A stretch of 64,000 bases of DNA, taken from assembly GCA_023375675.1 (NCBI GenBank), contig JALQBC010000020.1:708175-772174 (forward strand), given 5' to 3'. Positions 11,078 to 21,344 of this stretch are shown one piece after another (the stretch's first letter is position 1; every line of letters starts with the position of its first letter). The notes under the pieces were generated by a model. It was not told the origin of the DNA, searched no databases, and saw only the letters and a list, made by a program, of their open reading frames with translations. The position numbers and the translations under genes are program-made. Source of the DNA: Cytospora piceicola (taxonomy: Eukaryota > Ascomycota > Sordariomycetes > Diaporthales > Cytosporaceae).

Positions 11078-11428
11078 CACAGAGCGGATATTATTTGAGC
11101 TAGAGGAACAGGGCATAAGCACGAGTACATGCGGCTTCCTGTACTACCTAGGTAGTCAAGTCATACGGATCAATTTTAGGTTGCTGGCAAAACACCTGAT
11201 GATGCCTATCATCCACCTCAGGAAGTGCAAATTCTGCGCCACCAACTAGTTGAGTCAATATCAGACCGGTGTAATCTTCGGCCATACGGGTCTAACACAA
11301 TACTGGCTTTGGGTGCCAGCATGAGTATTAATACCGATATGTGATGATCTCAGGTAGTTTTTCCCGGACTTGGAACTTCTCTACTTAGATTATTAAAAAT
11401 TAGCCTAGCCGCCGAATATGAAACCTAT
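11078..11428. other. intergenic region
   Basis: Spacer between the EthD gene and the TIR element. The last five bases (CCTAT, 11424-11428) are the left flanking direct repeat of that element. No gene was seen. Confidence 0.6.
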
Positions 11429-12034
11429 TATAGTGCGCGACAGTGCAATCTCTGCGGAAAGTCACTTTATCACTATAGTTACACCACATTTCTTCCAAAT
11501 AACCAGATTTATAAGTACCTGCTTTTACACTTTAATCTAATTAATATTATAGTAAATAAAAATAAAAACCCTTTTCTTAAAATATTAAATATATTAAATA
11601 TATTTATTATATATTTATTATAATATTATATATATTTAATAAAAATTTAATACTTTATATAAGTCGGAAGAACTTAAGTGTGAATTTAAAAGGTTCGGAA
11701 ATATCGGGAAATAAAATCTTAATAGGTATAAAATTTCTTATCGGAGACGGGAACTTATCAGAGATAAGATAAGACTATACGAAAACTTTTCTTTTTTTTA
11801 TATTTTTAATTCGTCTTTATAGATTTAAAGAAGTATAAAACTTAAAAAGTAAACCTATAAGTATAGTAAATATAACATATAGTATTTTATAAGATTTTTT
11901 ATATATTTTATTTACTGTAGGGGAGCTAGTAAAGAGAGATTTTCCCTTAATTTGAATTATTGCTATTCGGTCAGCGGTGTATATCTATTGACCAAAATCG
12001 ACTTTCCGCAGAGATTGCACTGTCGCGCACCATA
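11429..12034 (+). mobile_element. non-autonomous TIR element, copy 1 (606 bp)
   Basis: 35-bp terminal inverted repeats start with TATGGTGCGCGACAGTGCAA; the left end has one G-to-A change in its first bases (TATAGTG). The flanks carry the 5-bp direct repeat CCTAT (11424-11428 and 12035-12039), a likely target-site duplication. The interior is about 80% AT, has no coding capacity and contains a TATATTTAATA-rich core. The same element lies in opposite orientation at 39928-40532. Size, TIRs and lack of a transposase fit a MITE. The superfamily is unclear: an adjoining TA at each end would also allow a Tc1/mariner-like reading. Confidence 0.85.
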
Positions 12035-12609
12035 CCTATTATCATTCATGTTGACCCTTGCCGAGTTCATCCCGAAAATTTGGCAGTATTTCTTATCGAT
12101 ATTGCCAGCAACCGCAACTTTATCTCCCCTGATCACAACATCACGGGCATCTGGAACGGGTATGTGTGTCCCGGGATAAATGCATTGATTTTCTGGTGTA
12201 AGTAACTATCTGTATGAGTCATCGATGTTGCGAGGCCCCCATACTACGTCTAGTGCGCATGTGACGATCCCATGCTCGGTCTTGAGTACTATAGTAAACT
12301 ATTAGCCTATCTGGCGATGATGGCTCAAAGTAGGGTCACGATAGCTCCCCGAGGGTCCTATCCCTTTATGCTCGGCCTTTAATCCATCTAGAACGTGCCA
12401 GCACAGACATTAAGGGACTAGTGCAGCTCGTGAACCTGAAATGAGTGGCCCGCTACCTCTATGTACCTGGGTACACAAAAAGATCAAGTTCCAAGACGGT
12501 TTCTGGTTTGGCCTCGATCTCTCGCACATGGTACGATCTTCCGTTACGTTCCATCCTCAATCTTCCAGTTCGATCATCTCTGAAATATATGCTCGACGAC
12601 ATCATCACT
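12035..12609. other. intergenic region
   Basis: Begins with the right copy of the CCTAT flanking repeat. It carries the upstream region of F-box paralog B. An upstream in-frame ATG at 12589 could add seven residues to that protein. Nothing else was seen. Confidence 0.55.
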
Positions 12610-14415
12610 ATGGCCAGCTGGGAGTGCCTGCCTCTTGAACTCAGGTTGATAATCCTCGAGAACTTGGTCGCTTGTCAGACGTCCTCTCTTTCCAAATATG
12701 CCTGTGTCTCTGCAGAATGGCAAGGTTTCTTCGAGAAGATCAACTACCGCCGACTCATCCTGAGGTCTTCGCACGACGACCTCGACCAACTCGCTGCTGC
12801 TGTGCGGGGCCGCCTACATCTCATCAGACATATCGTCTTGCGTATAGAGCTAGACGAGTACGACTGTACCGTTTGCAAGTCTCGCGAGGATGACAAGACA
12901 ATAATCCGGTAAGTGACTCAACGCGTTTTGTCTTTTTCTCTTTCTCTTCTTCTCCTTTTCATCTTTAAGTCTGTAGCGGTCAAATGTGAAACTGCGTTCA
13001 TACGGTAGTCGAATGAATCTAAATGTATCCGTAGGAACAATATCGCATTCACCAACGCTCTCTACAAACTCCTTGTCGCTCTTTCCTCTTGAAAGCTTAC
13101 CAAATCCAACGTTGAAGTACACAGAGACTTGACCCTTGAGGTTTGCGCCTTTTCACCAAGTGACACAAAGCATCATTTCAAAGACTTCCGCCTCGAAAGT
13201 ACATACCCATACGTATCGCGTGAAGATCTTCCAAGAGGCCGGGGAATATTCGCAGCATATAAGGCCAACCGTGCTGCAAGAAATGACAGGCTTAAAGATA
13301 AAAAGCATGGCTGGTTGAACGGCAGTCATCTGAGACGACCAAATCTAGGCTCACGGAAGCGGCTCCTAGGAACATCATCACTCGCATTCGACTTTAGTGA
13401 ATTCACGCTCAGAAGAGGTTGGACTGAGCGGGTTCTTCCAAAGGTCCCTCTTGTCACCAACTTCCTTATTCGGAGGCAGTACTATCGTATCATCTCTACA
13501 TCGGCTGTACAGAAAATCCTAACTGAATCTTTAACACATATTCAGTCCTGGCGCTGGGAGAGATGGCGTGACCTCGATCCCGGTCATTACAGGAGCTTCA
13601 AGAAAGGTTTATCTTATTGTTCTACTCGGTCGATGTTCCAAGTTAACGCGATATGGTTAGATTTGAACTTTTACCTTAAGAATAAGCTCCCACACTCCCT
13701 GAAGCACCTCGCTATCTATCTCGACGCGACAACAACAATGCATGGGGAAGGCTTAACACGCGCGTCTCCTTTGCTTGGCCATAGGCTGGCCTGGATCAGC
13801 CACCTCAGAATAGAATTTCAGGTCATCGCTGTTTCTTTTGTGGTTGATGCCGGCGACTTCTTCGACCGATTTGGATTCCTGAACGATAATGGAGCCATAC
13901 CGGCACCCGACGATGTAGCCTACTGGAGATCCGTCGACGAAAGCTATTCTAAAATTCAATGGCGTAGTCTTAAGAGACTGGCGTTAACTTCTCGTGCGCT
14001 GAGGCAGGGTAACAAAGCTGAAATCAACAGACTACTCGGGGTTGTAGCCCGTGTAGTACTGCACTGTATGCCGCAAATCGAAGTTATAGAGTTATGGAAC
14101 TCAGAAATTGGTAGCTCTTCCAGCTTCTTCTTCGATGCAGGTCGGCATGGACAGGCCGAGATCAGCTGGCGAGGTACTTGGGACTATTCTGGTGCAACAC
14201 TCTCCCCCGAGACGGTCTACGCCTGGAACCTAGTTGCTCGGCAGAGGACAGCAGATCGGGAGGCCATAGTAACAACTTTTCAGATGCCACAAGTAGTTCC
14301 TCAGAAGAGGGACTACTTAGCACCGTTGAATCGTTTAAGGCTTTGGAGGGATGTGTTCCACCCCATTTCACAGTGCCAGTTGCGATGGGAAAGTCGGAAC
14401 CAGAATGTTGGTTGA
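12610..14415 (+). pseudogene. F-box protein, paralog B, with in-frame TGA
   Basis: Exon 1 is 12610-12908 and exon 2 is 13035-14415; the intron has GTAAGT and GTAG ends. Reading through one stop gives 559 residues, almost the length of paralog A at 7148. The order of landmarks is the same: F-box (ECLPLELRLIILENL, then CVSAEWQGFFEKINYRRLIL), YDCTVC, FTNALYKLLVALSS, SPSD, HGWLNG, LIRRQYYR and LKRLALTSRAL. The TGA at 13090-13092 falls directly after ALSS, where paralog A continues with PSWTD, so the product would end at residue 118. A longer intron (12909-13124, acceptor ACACAG) would skip the stop in frame but would also delete the conserved TNA-LSS segment. This is either a recently broken gene or one rescued by splicing. 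Confidence 0.7.
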
Positions 14416-15534
14416 GATTGGAGGACTTCTCTCGGAGATCGCAAAGATTACAGGCGAAGAAAATGCTACATATATCTGTCTATAGTCACGGCAACTAGGT
14501 AAGATAGTTACTGGCCATATATCGCCCAGATATCACTCGGGCTTTGGCGATGGACTCGAGGCGCCAGAACCAGAATGTCGCGGTTCCCGCTGACACAACA
14601 AGGGTCCTGCTGTCCTTGATTATCTCACCTACGGGACTCTATCTCCCGATTTCGTGATATTTAGAAACAAATATTGTTGCCGTTGGTGTGCTCCTGGACC
14701 CCCCCCCCCCACCGCCCCCCAAGGCAGCATGAGAATCAATGTTTCATCGGCAACCAGGACATCCATCTTCATGTGCCCCGAGTTCATTGCTTTAGCCCAT
14801 ACACCTGGATTCATGAGGCAAGATTTTGCGACAAATACACATGGTGAAGGCCGGAAGAAGACTATTGTCGATCCACGTATAACACACTCAACACGTGCTA
14901 CTTCCATTGCTGTTACTAATGATGAGATTTTATAAGTAAAGCATATTCTTCTAAATACTCAGTCCGCGCGTTGAGCGTTCGTGAAGACGTCTCCTATAAT
15001 CAATCGTTGATATTGGTTTTCTTGAGTTGCCTATCATATGAAGTCTTCCTTAACCCGCTTCCGTCGTCCTCGTCCCTCAATCAAGTATAGTAGCAACTCT
15101 CAAGGCAAGGCTTGGTGGACTCCATGTGTGAATAATGTCTCAGCTGATAAGGTAACAATGGGAATTTTGGGGATATAAGTAGATACGTTTACTATTACTG
15201 TTGAGATTATCATTTCTTTCATAGCGTCTAGAACAAAACTTGCAGTCGCCGTATGGGATTTGTCTGAGTTGCTATAGGTACAAATTAAACATACTCGATT
15301 GCACCTCCTCCTAAAGGGCCTTGAAACTCCACGCATAAGCGTCATCTTGCCATCCCCGAGTCTATAAAGAAGACTCGAACTGCAGGTGAGGCAGGAGCGA
15401 TAGATATCTGGGGAGATGTTTGTCGCATTCTGTTTACTCGTGATATCCTGTGTTTTTTCTTTTCTTTTCTCTTTACGCGAGATCCCCCCCTGTACTCAAG
15501 AACAAGAAGAAGTCCAAGAAGAAGAAGACGACAG
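14416..15534. other. intergenic region with poly-C run
   Basis: No convincing gene. It contains a C12 run (14699-14710) followed by further C-rich sequence. The frames around 14629-14935 have no known motif. Confidence 0.55.
14699..14710. repeat. poly-C run (12 C)
   Basis: Twelve consecutive C, followed after a two-base break by another C-rich stretch. This is a homopolymer prone to length error. Confidence 0.85.
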
Positions 15535-15651
<117 letters not shown>

Positions 15652-15652
15652 A

Positions 15653-15654
<2 letters not shown>

Positions 15655-15684
<30 letters not shown>
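15655..15684 (+). repeat. (CAG)10 trinucleotide tract
   Basis: Ten CAG units directly follow the CAA tract and end seven bases before the ATG at 15691. In the frame of that ATG they would read as Gln. Confidence 0.95.
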
Positions 15685-15687
<3 letters not shown>

Positions 15688-15690
15688 ACA

Positions 15691-16125
15691 ATGGCCCCCG
15701 CGCCGTGTCGTTCTGTGCGCCTGGCCCGCTTTCGGGAACAAGCCGAGTTGGCCTCGGCAGCCACCCCTCGCGCCCGTCGTTCCGCGCGCCGTGCCCTGCT
15801 GCTGCTCCCCTTGGAGCATACTCAGCTCCAGGGCCGGCGTCGCCTCGGGCCCCGGGCCCAGCGCCAGCAGCAGGAGCAGGAGCAGCAGCAGCAGGAGCAG
15901 CAGCAGGAGCAGCAGCAGGAGCAGGAGGAGCAGGAGCAGGACGAGTACGATGAGGATGAGGACGAGGATGAGGCGAGGGAGTGGAGGAAGGATAGGGAGG
16001 AGAGGAGAAGGGCGTTGGCCCAGGACGAGGAAGGGGAGGTAATGGCCCCAGTCGACGACGAGGACGAGGACGAGGACGAGGAGAGACTGTGGGCTGACGG
16101 CGGCGACGACGACGATGAGTATTGA
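15691..16125 (+). CDS. hypothetical Gln/Glu/Asp-rich low-complexity protein
   Basis: A 144-codon frame begins at an ATG just after the CAA/CAG tracts. It has an Arg/Ala-rich first 65 residues, then Gln/Glu repeats (about 66-90), then Asp/Glu runs ending in DDDDEY. I do not recognise a family. The frame is favoured over the two others because its codons form the acidic runs common in nuclear fungal proteins. An alternative frame from an ATG at 15416 would encode a hydrophobic N-terminus, poly-Asn, poly-Ser and an SR-like tail, and cannot be excluded. The poly-Gln run upstream is in frame with this ORF, but no ATG precedes it before a stop at 15322, so any longer form would need an upstream exon. 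Confidence 0.35.
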   Translation: MAPAPCRSVRLARFREQAELASAATPRARRSARRALLLLPLEHTQLQGRRRLGPRAQRQQQEQEQQQQEQQQEQQQEQEEQEQDEYDEDEDEDEAREWRKDREERRRALAQDEEGEVMAPVDDEDEDEDEERLWADGGDDDDEY

Positions 16126-16705
16126 TCCTACCCGTCTATATAGTTATTCACCTTACAGTATTCTTATAAATCATAATATAATATAATATAATGGCCCCGG
16201 CAATCTCATTTTCGGGTTCTCGCTCAACCAGAGTTTGCTTCTTTTTTTCTTAACCCCAAAGAGGTAAATATGGCTGGGACATTATCAGAGCATGGATAGG
16301 TCGACTATCTCAGTCATCTCGCTGGTGATATGTTGCTGTCTGGACTTGTGTGTGATATTTGTATGGCGGTGGCCGGTGATGCTCAAACAATGTTTGGGAT
16401 CGGGGCGTACTTGACTGTAATACAGTCAGTACGTGGTTTTGATGGTGTTGCTGTGGCAGATCATATTGAGCTGTGGAGCTGTGAAGCGCTGAGAAACTTC
16501 AAGATCATCGACGCCGACACGTAGTATTATTCATGGATAATTTACACTTGTTCTCATCGTGCCTGGAATCCCGAGACTCAAAACTGCCCTGTTAACAGCA
16601 GCCTTAGACTCAATCCAATGCAGAGCCGAAATTACCTGCGGCCCACCACGCGGTCGCCCATCCCACAACAGTCTCTCGGACTCCAACCACCCGAGAACGA
16701 GTTAC
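16126..16705. other. intergenic region
   Basis: An ATAAT-type short repeat lies near 16171-16190. No gene was seen. It contains the 3' region of the signal peptide peptidase gene. Confidence 0.55.
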
Positions 16706-18463
16706 CTAGTCCTCCTTGGGTATGTCCTCCTTGGGGACCGTAATCGAGAACCTGAACAGCTCGTAATCACCTTTCTTCTCACCAGCCTTCCTCACCTCAC
16801 CACCATCTTTCTCCTTCACACCCTCGATCTCCTTCACCTCGGCATCCTTCTCGTCACTCTTCTTCTTCACGATAACCTTGCCCTCACCATCCACCTCAAC
16901 CACAACGTCCTCGACATCCAGGCTCCCATCCTCCGTGTACTTCCACATGTCCTTCAGCTCACCCTTAAACAGCCCAGTCAGCCACGCCGACCCAGTCACG
17001 CCGGGTACCAGGTACAGAAGTGCGGGCTGGCCGTGCTTGAAAACAATCAGCACGACAAGAGTAGTCAGCATGCCGATGAGGTAGCCAAAGAGGGTGGCGT
17101 GAAAGTAGGTTTTGGAGAAGGAGACGTCAGGCATGACTTTCGAGGCGGGCTGGCCTGAGACGAGGCTGCGGAGGCTCGTGGTCCAGATGTGGTTGCCCCA
17201 TTGGCCGCGGGGGTCGACGAAGGGGGCCTTGACGGTGCGGTAGGCTGTCTTGACCGTCGTGAGCTGGGCATCGGTGGGTGTCTCAGTAATGTTGTCATTG
17301 GTCGTGTCGTTCTCTTCCTTAGACACCGTCTCCAGGTTCTCCTCTACGCGGGTAACCTTGCTCTGGTAGTGCCGCCATAGGTCAAAGCGTAGAGCCAGGC
17401 ATATGAAGATGCCGGGGATGACGATGTCGCCGAGACCGAGAAGGCTGCTCCTTCCCGCGGCCTCGTACGTCAGCTTGATCGGCGCATCAACTTGTGTGGC
17501 GACAGCAATCATAAAGGGCGTGTAGAACACCATGACAATGTCGTAGAAGAACAGGCCCACGAGGACCATTGTGCCGATTGCGAAGGAGGTAACGGACATC
17601 CAGATGAAACCCGAGTAGCAGACCGCCAGGCCCAGGATGTTGGACAGTGTCGTCGAGTTGGTCTTGAGGTAGAGACCCTCGACGGTGCAGCTGAGTAGGA
17701 GGCCGACCACGCCGGTGACAGTGGCCTCGAACTTGACGGTGCGGTTGAGTATCACCAGGCTAAGTGCGCATTCTTCCTTCAAGACGTGTCGAGCCATCCA
17801 GACTGCCTTTCTGAAAACAACGGACACGCTCAGCTCCGACGCGAAACCCGGCAGCGGCAGCCCCTTCTTCGGGTCAACTACCTTTTCGGTTTCCGAGTCC
17901 TCTCCTTGTGGCACCTTCAAGAGCTTTTGGGTCTGGCTCGTCGGGTCGATCTCGAAGACGCGACCGCTGCGATCTGCCCAGTAGTCCGGGAAGACAAGGC
18001 TCAACAGAGACTGCAAGCTATCACCAAAGAAGATGCCCATACCCAAGACCCCAGACAAGGCCATGTAGCCCCTGAGGATCTTGTTGAGGAGGTTCGGGTC
18101 CTGGAGCCATTTGATGAGGTAGTACAGCCCGATGAGCACGCCGCCAGCGAGGAAGGGAAACAGGATGGCATCGGAGGCCTGGAAGCCCTGAGCAAAGTGC
18201 TCCTTCTCGTCGTCGACAACCAGCTTGCCAGCCTTCCTCTTGAGCTTCGTGGGTGGGGCGGCAGAGGGGGGTCGGCGCAGGGAGGCGTGGGCGCCGAGGT
18301 AGATGATGATGATGGCGCTGAGGATCATCTTGGTCTCGATGGCGAAGTAGTCCATCTTCGCTAGAATGTCCCAGATTGTGGGCACGGGCGTGATGGTGTG
18401 TTCGTCAGGGATTATGGAGGGCATCGACGTCGCCATCGACGTGGTGGTGTTTGGTTCAGCCAT
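16706..18463 (-). CDS. sppA: signal peptide peptidase (intramembrane aspartyl protease)
   Basis: An intronless frame of 585 residues. The upstream extension of the frame opens at GTG, so the ATG at 18463-18461 (MAEPNTT) is chosen. The three family hallmarks are present in order: the YD motif (FFYDIVMVFYTP, about residues 307-308), the GLGD motif (LLGLGDIVIPG, about 343-346) and the PAL motif (HGQPALLYLVP, about 479-483). The two Asp residues are the catalytic pair that cuts transmembrane helices in the ER. About nine hydrophobic segments are visible, and a polar loop of about 90 residues separates GLGD from PAL. The C-terminal 100 residues are Lys/Glu-rich and probably cytosolic. The family clears signal peptides and, in Aspergillus, takes part in SREBP activation; that role here is inferred from homology. 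Confidence 0.93.
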   Translation of the reverse strand: MAEPNTTTSMATSMPSIIPDEHTITPVPTIWDILAKMDYFAIETKMILSAIIIIYLGAHASLRRPPSAAPPTKLKRKAGKLVVDDEKEHFAQGFQASDAILFPFLAGGVLIGLYYLIKWLQDPNLLNKILRGYMALSGVLGMGIFFGDSLQSLLSLVFPDYWADRSGRVFEIDPTSQTQKLLKVPQGEDSETEKVVDPKKGLPLPGFASELSVSVVFRKAVWMARHVLKEECALSLVILNRTVKFEATVTGVVGLLLSCTVEGLYLKTNSTTLSNILGLAVCYSGFIWMSVTSFAIGTMVLVGLFFYDIVMVFYTPFMIAVATQVDAPIKLTYEAAGRSSLLGLGDIVIPGIFICLALRFDLWRHYQSKVTRVEENLETVSKEENDTTNDNITETPTDAQLTTVKTAYRTVKAPFVDPRGQWGNHIWTTSLRSLVSGQPASKVMPDVSFSKTYFHATLFGYLIGMLTTLVVLIVFKHGQPALLYLVPGVTGSAWLTGLFKGELKDMWKYTEDGSLDVEDVVVEVDGEGKVIVKKKSDEKDAEVKEIEGVKEKDGGEVRKAGEKKGDYELFRFSITVPKEDIPKED

Positions 18464-19094
18464 GGTGTGTTGTTGAGATAGCTGATGGGTAGGTTGACTG
18501 AAATGTTGATTGAACACAGAATATTCAGAGGTTGAATACCCTCGAGTTCAGTTGAAAGCCTAGCTTTTCAATGTCCTATAGGCGCAAATGAAGGACGCAA
18601 CGAATGGGTTGGTGAGTAGGCCCTGAAGCTTTGTTCTGCTGACTGGGTCGTTACATCAGCTGAGGCGAAGCAGGATGAATGGCGACGGTGATGCTGGGAC
18701 ATGGAAGGAATGAAATTCGGACCTTGTCAGATCATGTTTGTCCAGATTTCAGTCTTAATTCTAGGCTTGAATATCAAAGACTTCAAAGATAAAGGGCCTT
18801 GATCAGATTGATGTGTCACCTCACTGTTTCAAGGAGGGTCTAAGGGTCCTCCCCATTCAAGGCGCAGCCTTGCAGAAGGGGTGAGGTGCCAATGTGGCCC
18901 CCCAAACGGTCCAGTGAAATCAGCCCTGTGGCGTCATCAAAACAGGGATGCAAAGACCTGGAAAGCTCAGCCTTGCACCCCTAAAATTCCACTTCCTTAA
19001 CAACGACCAGCTCCAACATCAGGCCCCAAGCACACGCCCACGCGCCCGCCACAAATTCCCAAATCACGCCAGCCCAGCAGATCAATCCGTCAAA
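18464..19094. promoter_or_regulatory. shared divergent promoter region (SPP / cyclophilin)
   Basis: 631 bases between the divergent starts of the signal peptide peptidase and cyclophilin genes. No specific factor site can be claimed from sequence alone. Confidence 0.5.
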
Positions 19095-19675
19095 ATGGCA
19101 GCCAAAGATGTAATCCTCGAGACCTCCATGGTATGTGTCCACGGCCAGTCCAAATATAAGGCATCAAGTCAACTAACCTCCCTCGTCCCCCCCAGGGCAC
19201 GATAACCCTCGAGCTCTACACCAGCCACGCGCCCAAGACCACGACCAACTTCCTGACCCTCTGCGGGCGCGGCTACTACGACGCGACGCCCTTCCACCGC
19301 ATCATCCCCGACTTCATGGTCCAGGGCGGCGACCCCACGGGCACGGGCCGCGGCGGCACCAGCATCTACGGCGAGAAGTTCGAGGACGAGATGCCCACCG
19401 TCGACGGCGGCTCGGCGCTGCAGCTGAAGCACACGGGCGCGGGTGTCCTGTCCATGGCCAACGCCGGCCCCAACACCAACGGCAGCCAGTTCTTCATCAC
19501 CCTGGCCCCGGCGCCGTGGCTCGACGGGAAGCATACTATCTTTGGGAGGGTCAAGGCTGGCATGGGTGTGGTCAGGAGGATGGGGCACGTTAGGACGGAT
19601 GCCGATGATAGGCCGACGGAGGAGGTCAAGATCCTACGCGCGAGGGTTGTTGAGGAGGGGGGAGATGAAGTTTGA
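19095..19675 (+). CDS. cyp1: peptidyl-prolyl cis-trans isomerase, PPIL1-type cyclophilin
   Basis: Exons 19095-19130 and 19196-19675 encode 171 residues, a usual length for single-domain cyclophilins. The active-site region reads [22 protein letters not shown], followed by [25 protein letters not shown], which keeps the catalytic Arg, Gln, Phe and Trp. The early GTITLELY and TTTNFLTLC segments and the short loop match the PPIL1/Cyp1 subgroup, which joins the spliceosome through SKIP/Prp45. It catalyses cis-trans isomerisation of X-Pro bonds. The first exon is tiny (12 codons), with the intron after 'ETSM'; this position is common in fungal PPIL1 genes (from memory). Confidence 0.93.
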
Positions 19676-21344
19676 ACGATGGGGGCCTTGTCTGAAGACT
19701 TTGGTTACGAATTATGAATGGAATGTTGTGGCGGACCTAGGGGCTTCGCTCACGCAGCCGGCTGTTTCGCCGAGTCTGTGAGAGGGGATTCGAGGGGCCA
19801 TGCTGTCCCAGGACCTTGGGCGTTGCGGCGGCCCTGTGAGGAGCATAAGATGGGAACAAGAAAGGGGTCGGTTCCCACGGCTCTTGTCAGTCAGCCAGGC
19901 CACGATCACCTTCAGCCTTAATGCGTCGCCTCTCCAAGGCTTGAGGCAGGTTTCAATCATTGCCCAATGTCCGGAGTAGCCAGCGCCTATCCGCCACGAT
20001 CCAGGGGCTCAGCTAAACCTGCTACAGCGCAGCGCGATGGCGTGGGGAAATTACGTATGTTCCGCGAGGAAGCTGTAAACTACTTAAGCATATACTCAAG
20101 AAATATCGGTTATCTGCAAGGAAGCAGCTAAAAGCAAGCATGCCGCTCACATGCTAAATACCTCCTATACCAGATTCTCAGTGTTGATATACCCGCAGCC
20201 ATATCGTGATGTTATATGTGCGATCATGCATCTCGGAACCTATGCCGGCATCTCCCCGAGTAGACGCGCCTACTTTGTAAGCGCTCTCCCAGGTTTCGGC
20301 TCACTCTCCTCCATTTGTCTCTTACCTCAGTGGCCTCGCCCGTTGCCAATCACTGTACTTGCTATGCCCGGCAAATGTCCTTGAAAGATGTGCCAAGCGG
20401 AAGACTCCAAGTGACACAAGGCTTGTATTCCTGAATGTCAACACGATATACCTGTGATGCCTTCGTCTGGTATTCCATACCTAAATATCCACGGAAACTC
20501 TGATTCCCCCCTCAAACGCCTATTTGTAGTCACCTCAAGAACGCCGGCCACCTTCCCATATGCGATGTCGAAACGACCGATCGACCAACACCATGAAATG
20601 CAAATCAATACACAAAACACACTTAATCTCCTCCCTCTTTCCCTGCTAACCCAACTACAACGCTATCCTAATCACGCCTCCTACATCCTGCGTACTCCCC
20701 CTCCACATCTGCCCCAGTCCCCAGCTCACAAGTCCATCTTTTCGGTTCAAAGTGGACAACCCAGGGCTCGAGGGCGCATCAGTGCATTGGAGGTGCGCCT
20801 TCTGACAGCGGTAGCATTAGACAAGCCGGCTGCAGTCCCTGCTGAATCTGTACCGCTCACAGTGATGTTTGCAACCCAATTTACAGTGTCGAGAGTGCGA
20901 GGATTTTTTTTTTCTCGATTCGAACTGCTTGTATCAATGATTATCCGAAGCAGAATCCTTTGCCCCTGGGTTAGTTGCTGACGCTGACACGCACGCCGCG
21001 CGACTCTGTAGGTATGCATAATCCTAATCCTGGTCCTGGCTGAGCGTCTCCCACGACGACTACCATGATGATCGGAATGTTGAAGTCGATAGCGTTGCGG
21101 GCTTTGGTAGTCGACCGGGGAGAGGACTTGTTTTCAAGGCATGAATTGATTCTAACCGCTTCGATTCATGTGCCTTCGAATGAGCATTTGCTATGCAATG
21201 AGTGGGCTGAAAGAGCTATGATCCTCTTTAAACCGTATATCAAAAAGCCCATCAGTTAAGGACTATGAAATCGTGCTGAGATAAGGAGCATTGCGGGTAG
21301 GACCCAGGGCTGGCTAGGGTATTCAAACCCCCAGTGAAGCAACC
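19676..21344. other. intergenic region, 1.7 kb
   Basis: No gene could be supported. A 175-codon frame at 20454-20981 and smaller frames lack known motifs and show no coding-like codon bias. It includes the 3' ends of the cyclophilin and Sgf11-like genes. Confidence 0.5.

Noticed and set aside
16706..18517. N-terminal extension of the signal peptide peptidase by 18 residues
   Set aside because: The extended frame opens at GTG. The ATG at 18463 has a good context and gives a normal start.
20454..20981. 175-codon plus-strand frame in the 1.7-kb gap
   Set aside because: No motif, no coding-like third-position bias and no neighbouring exon; best treated as chance.
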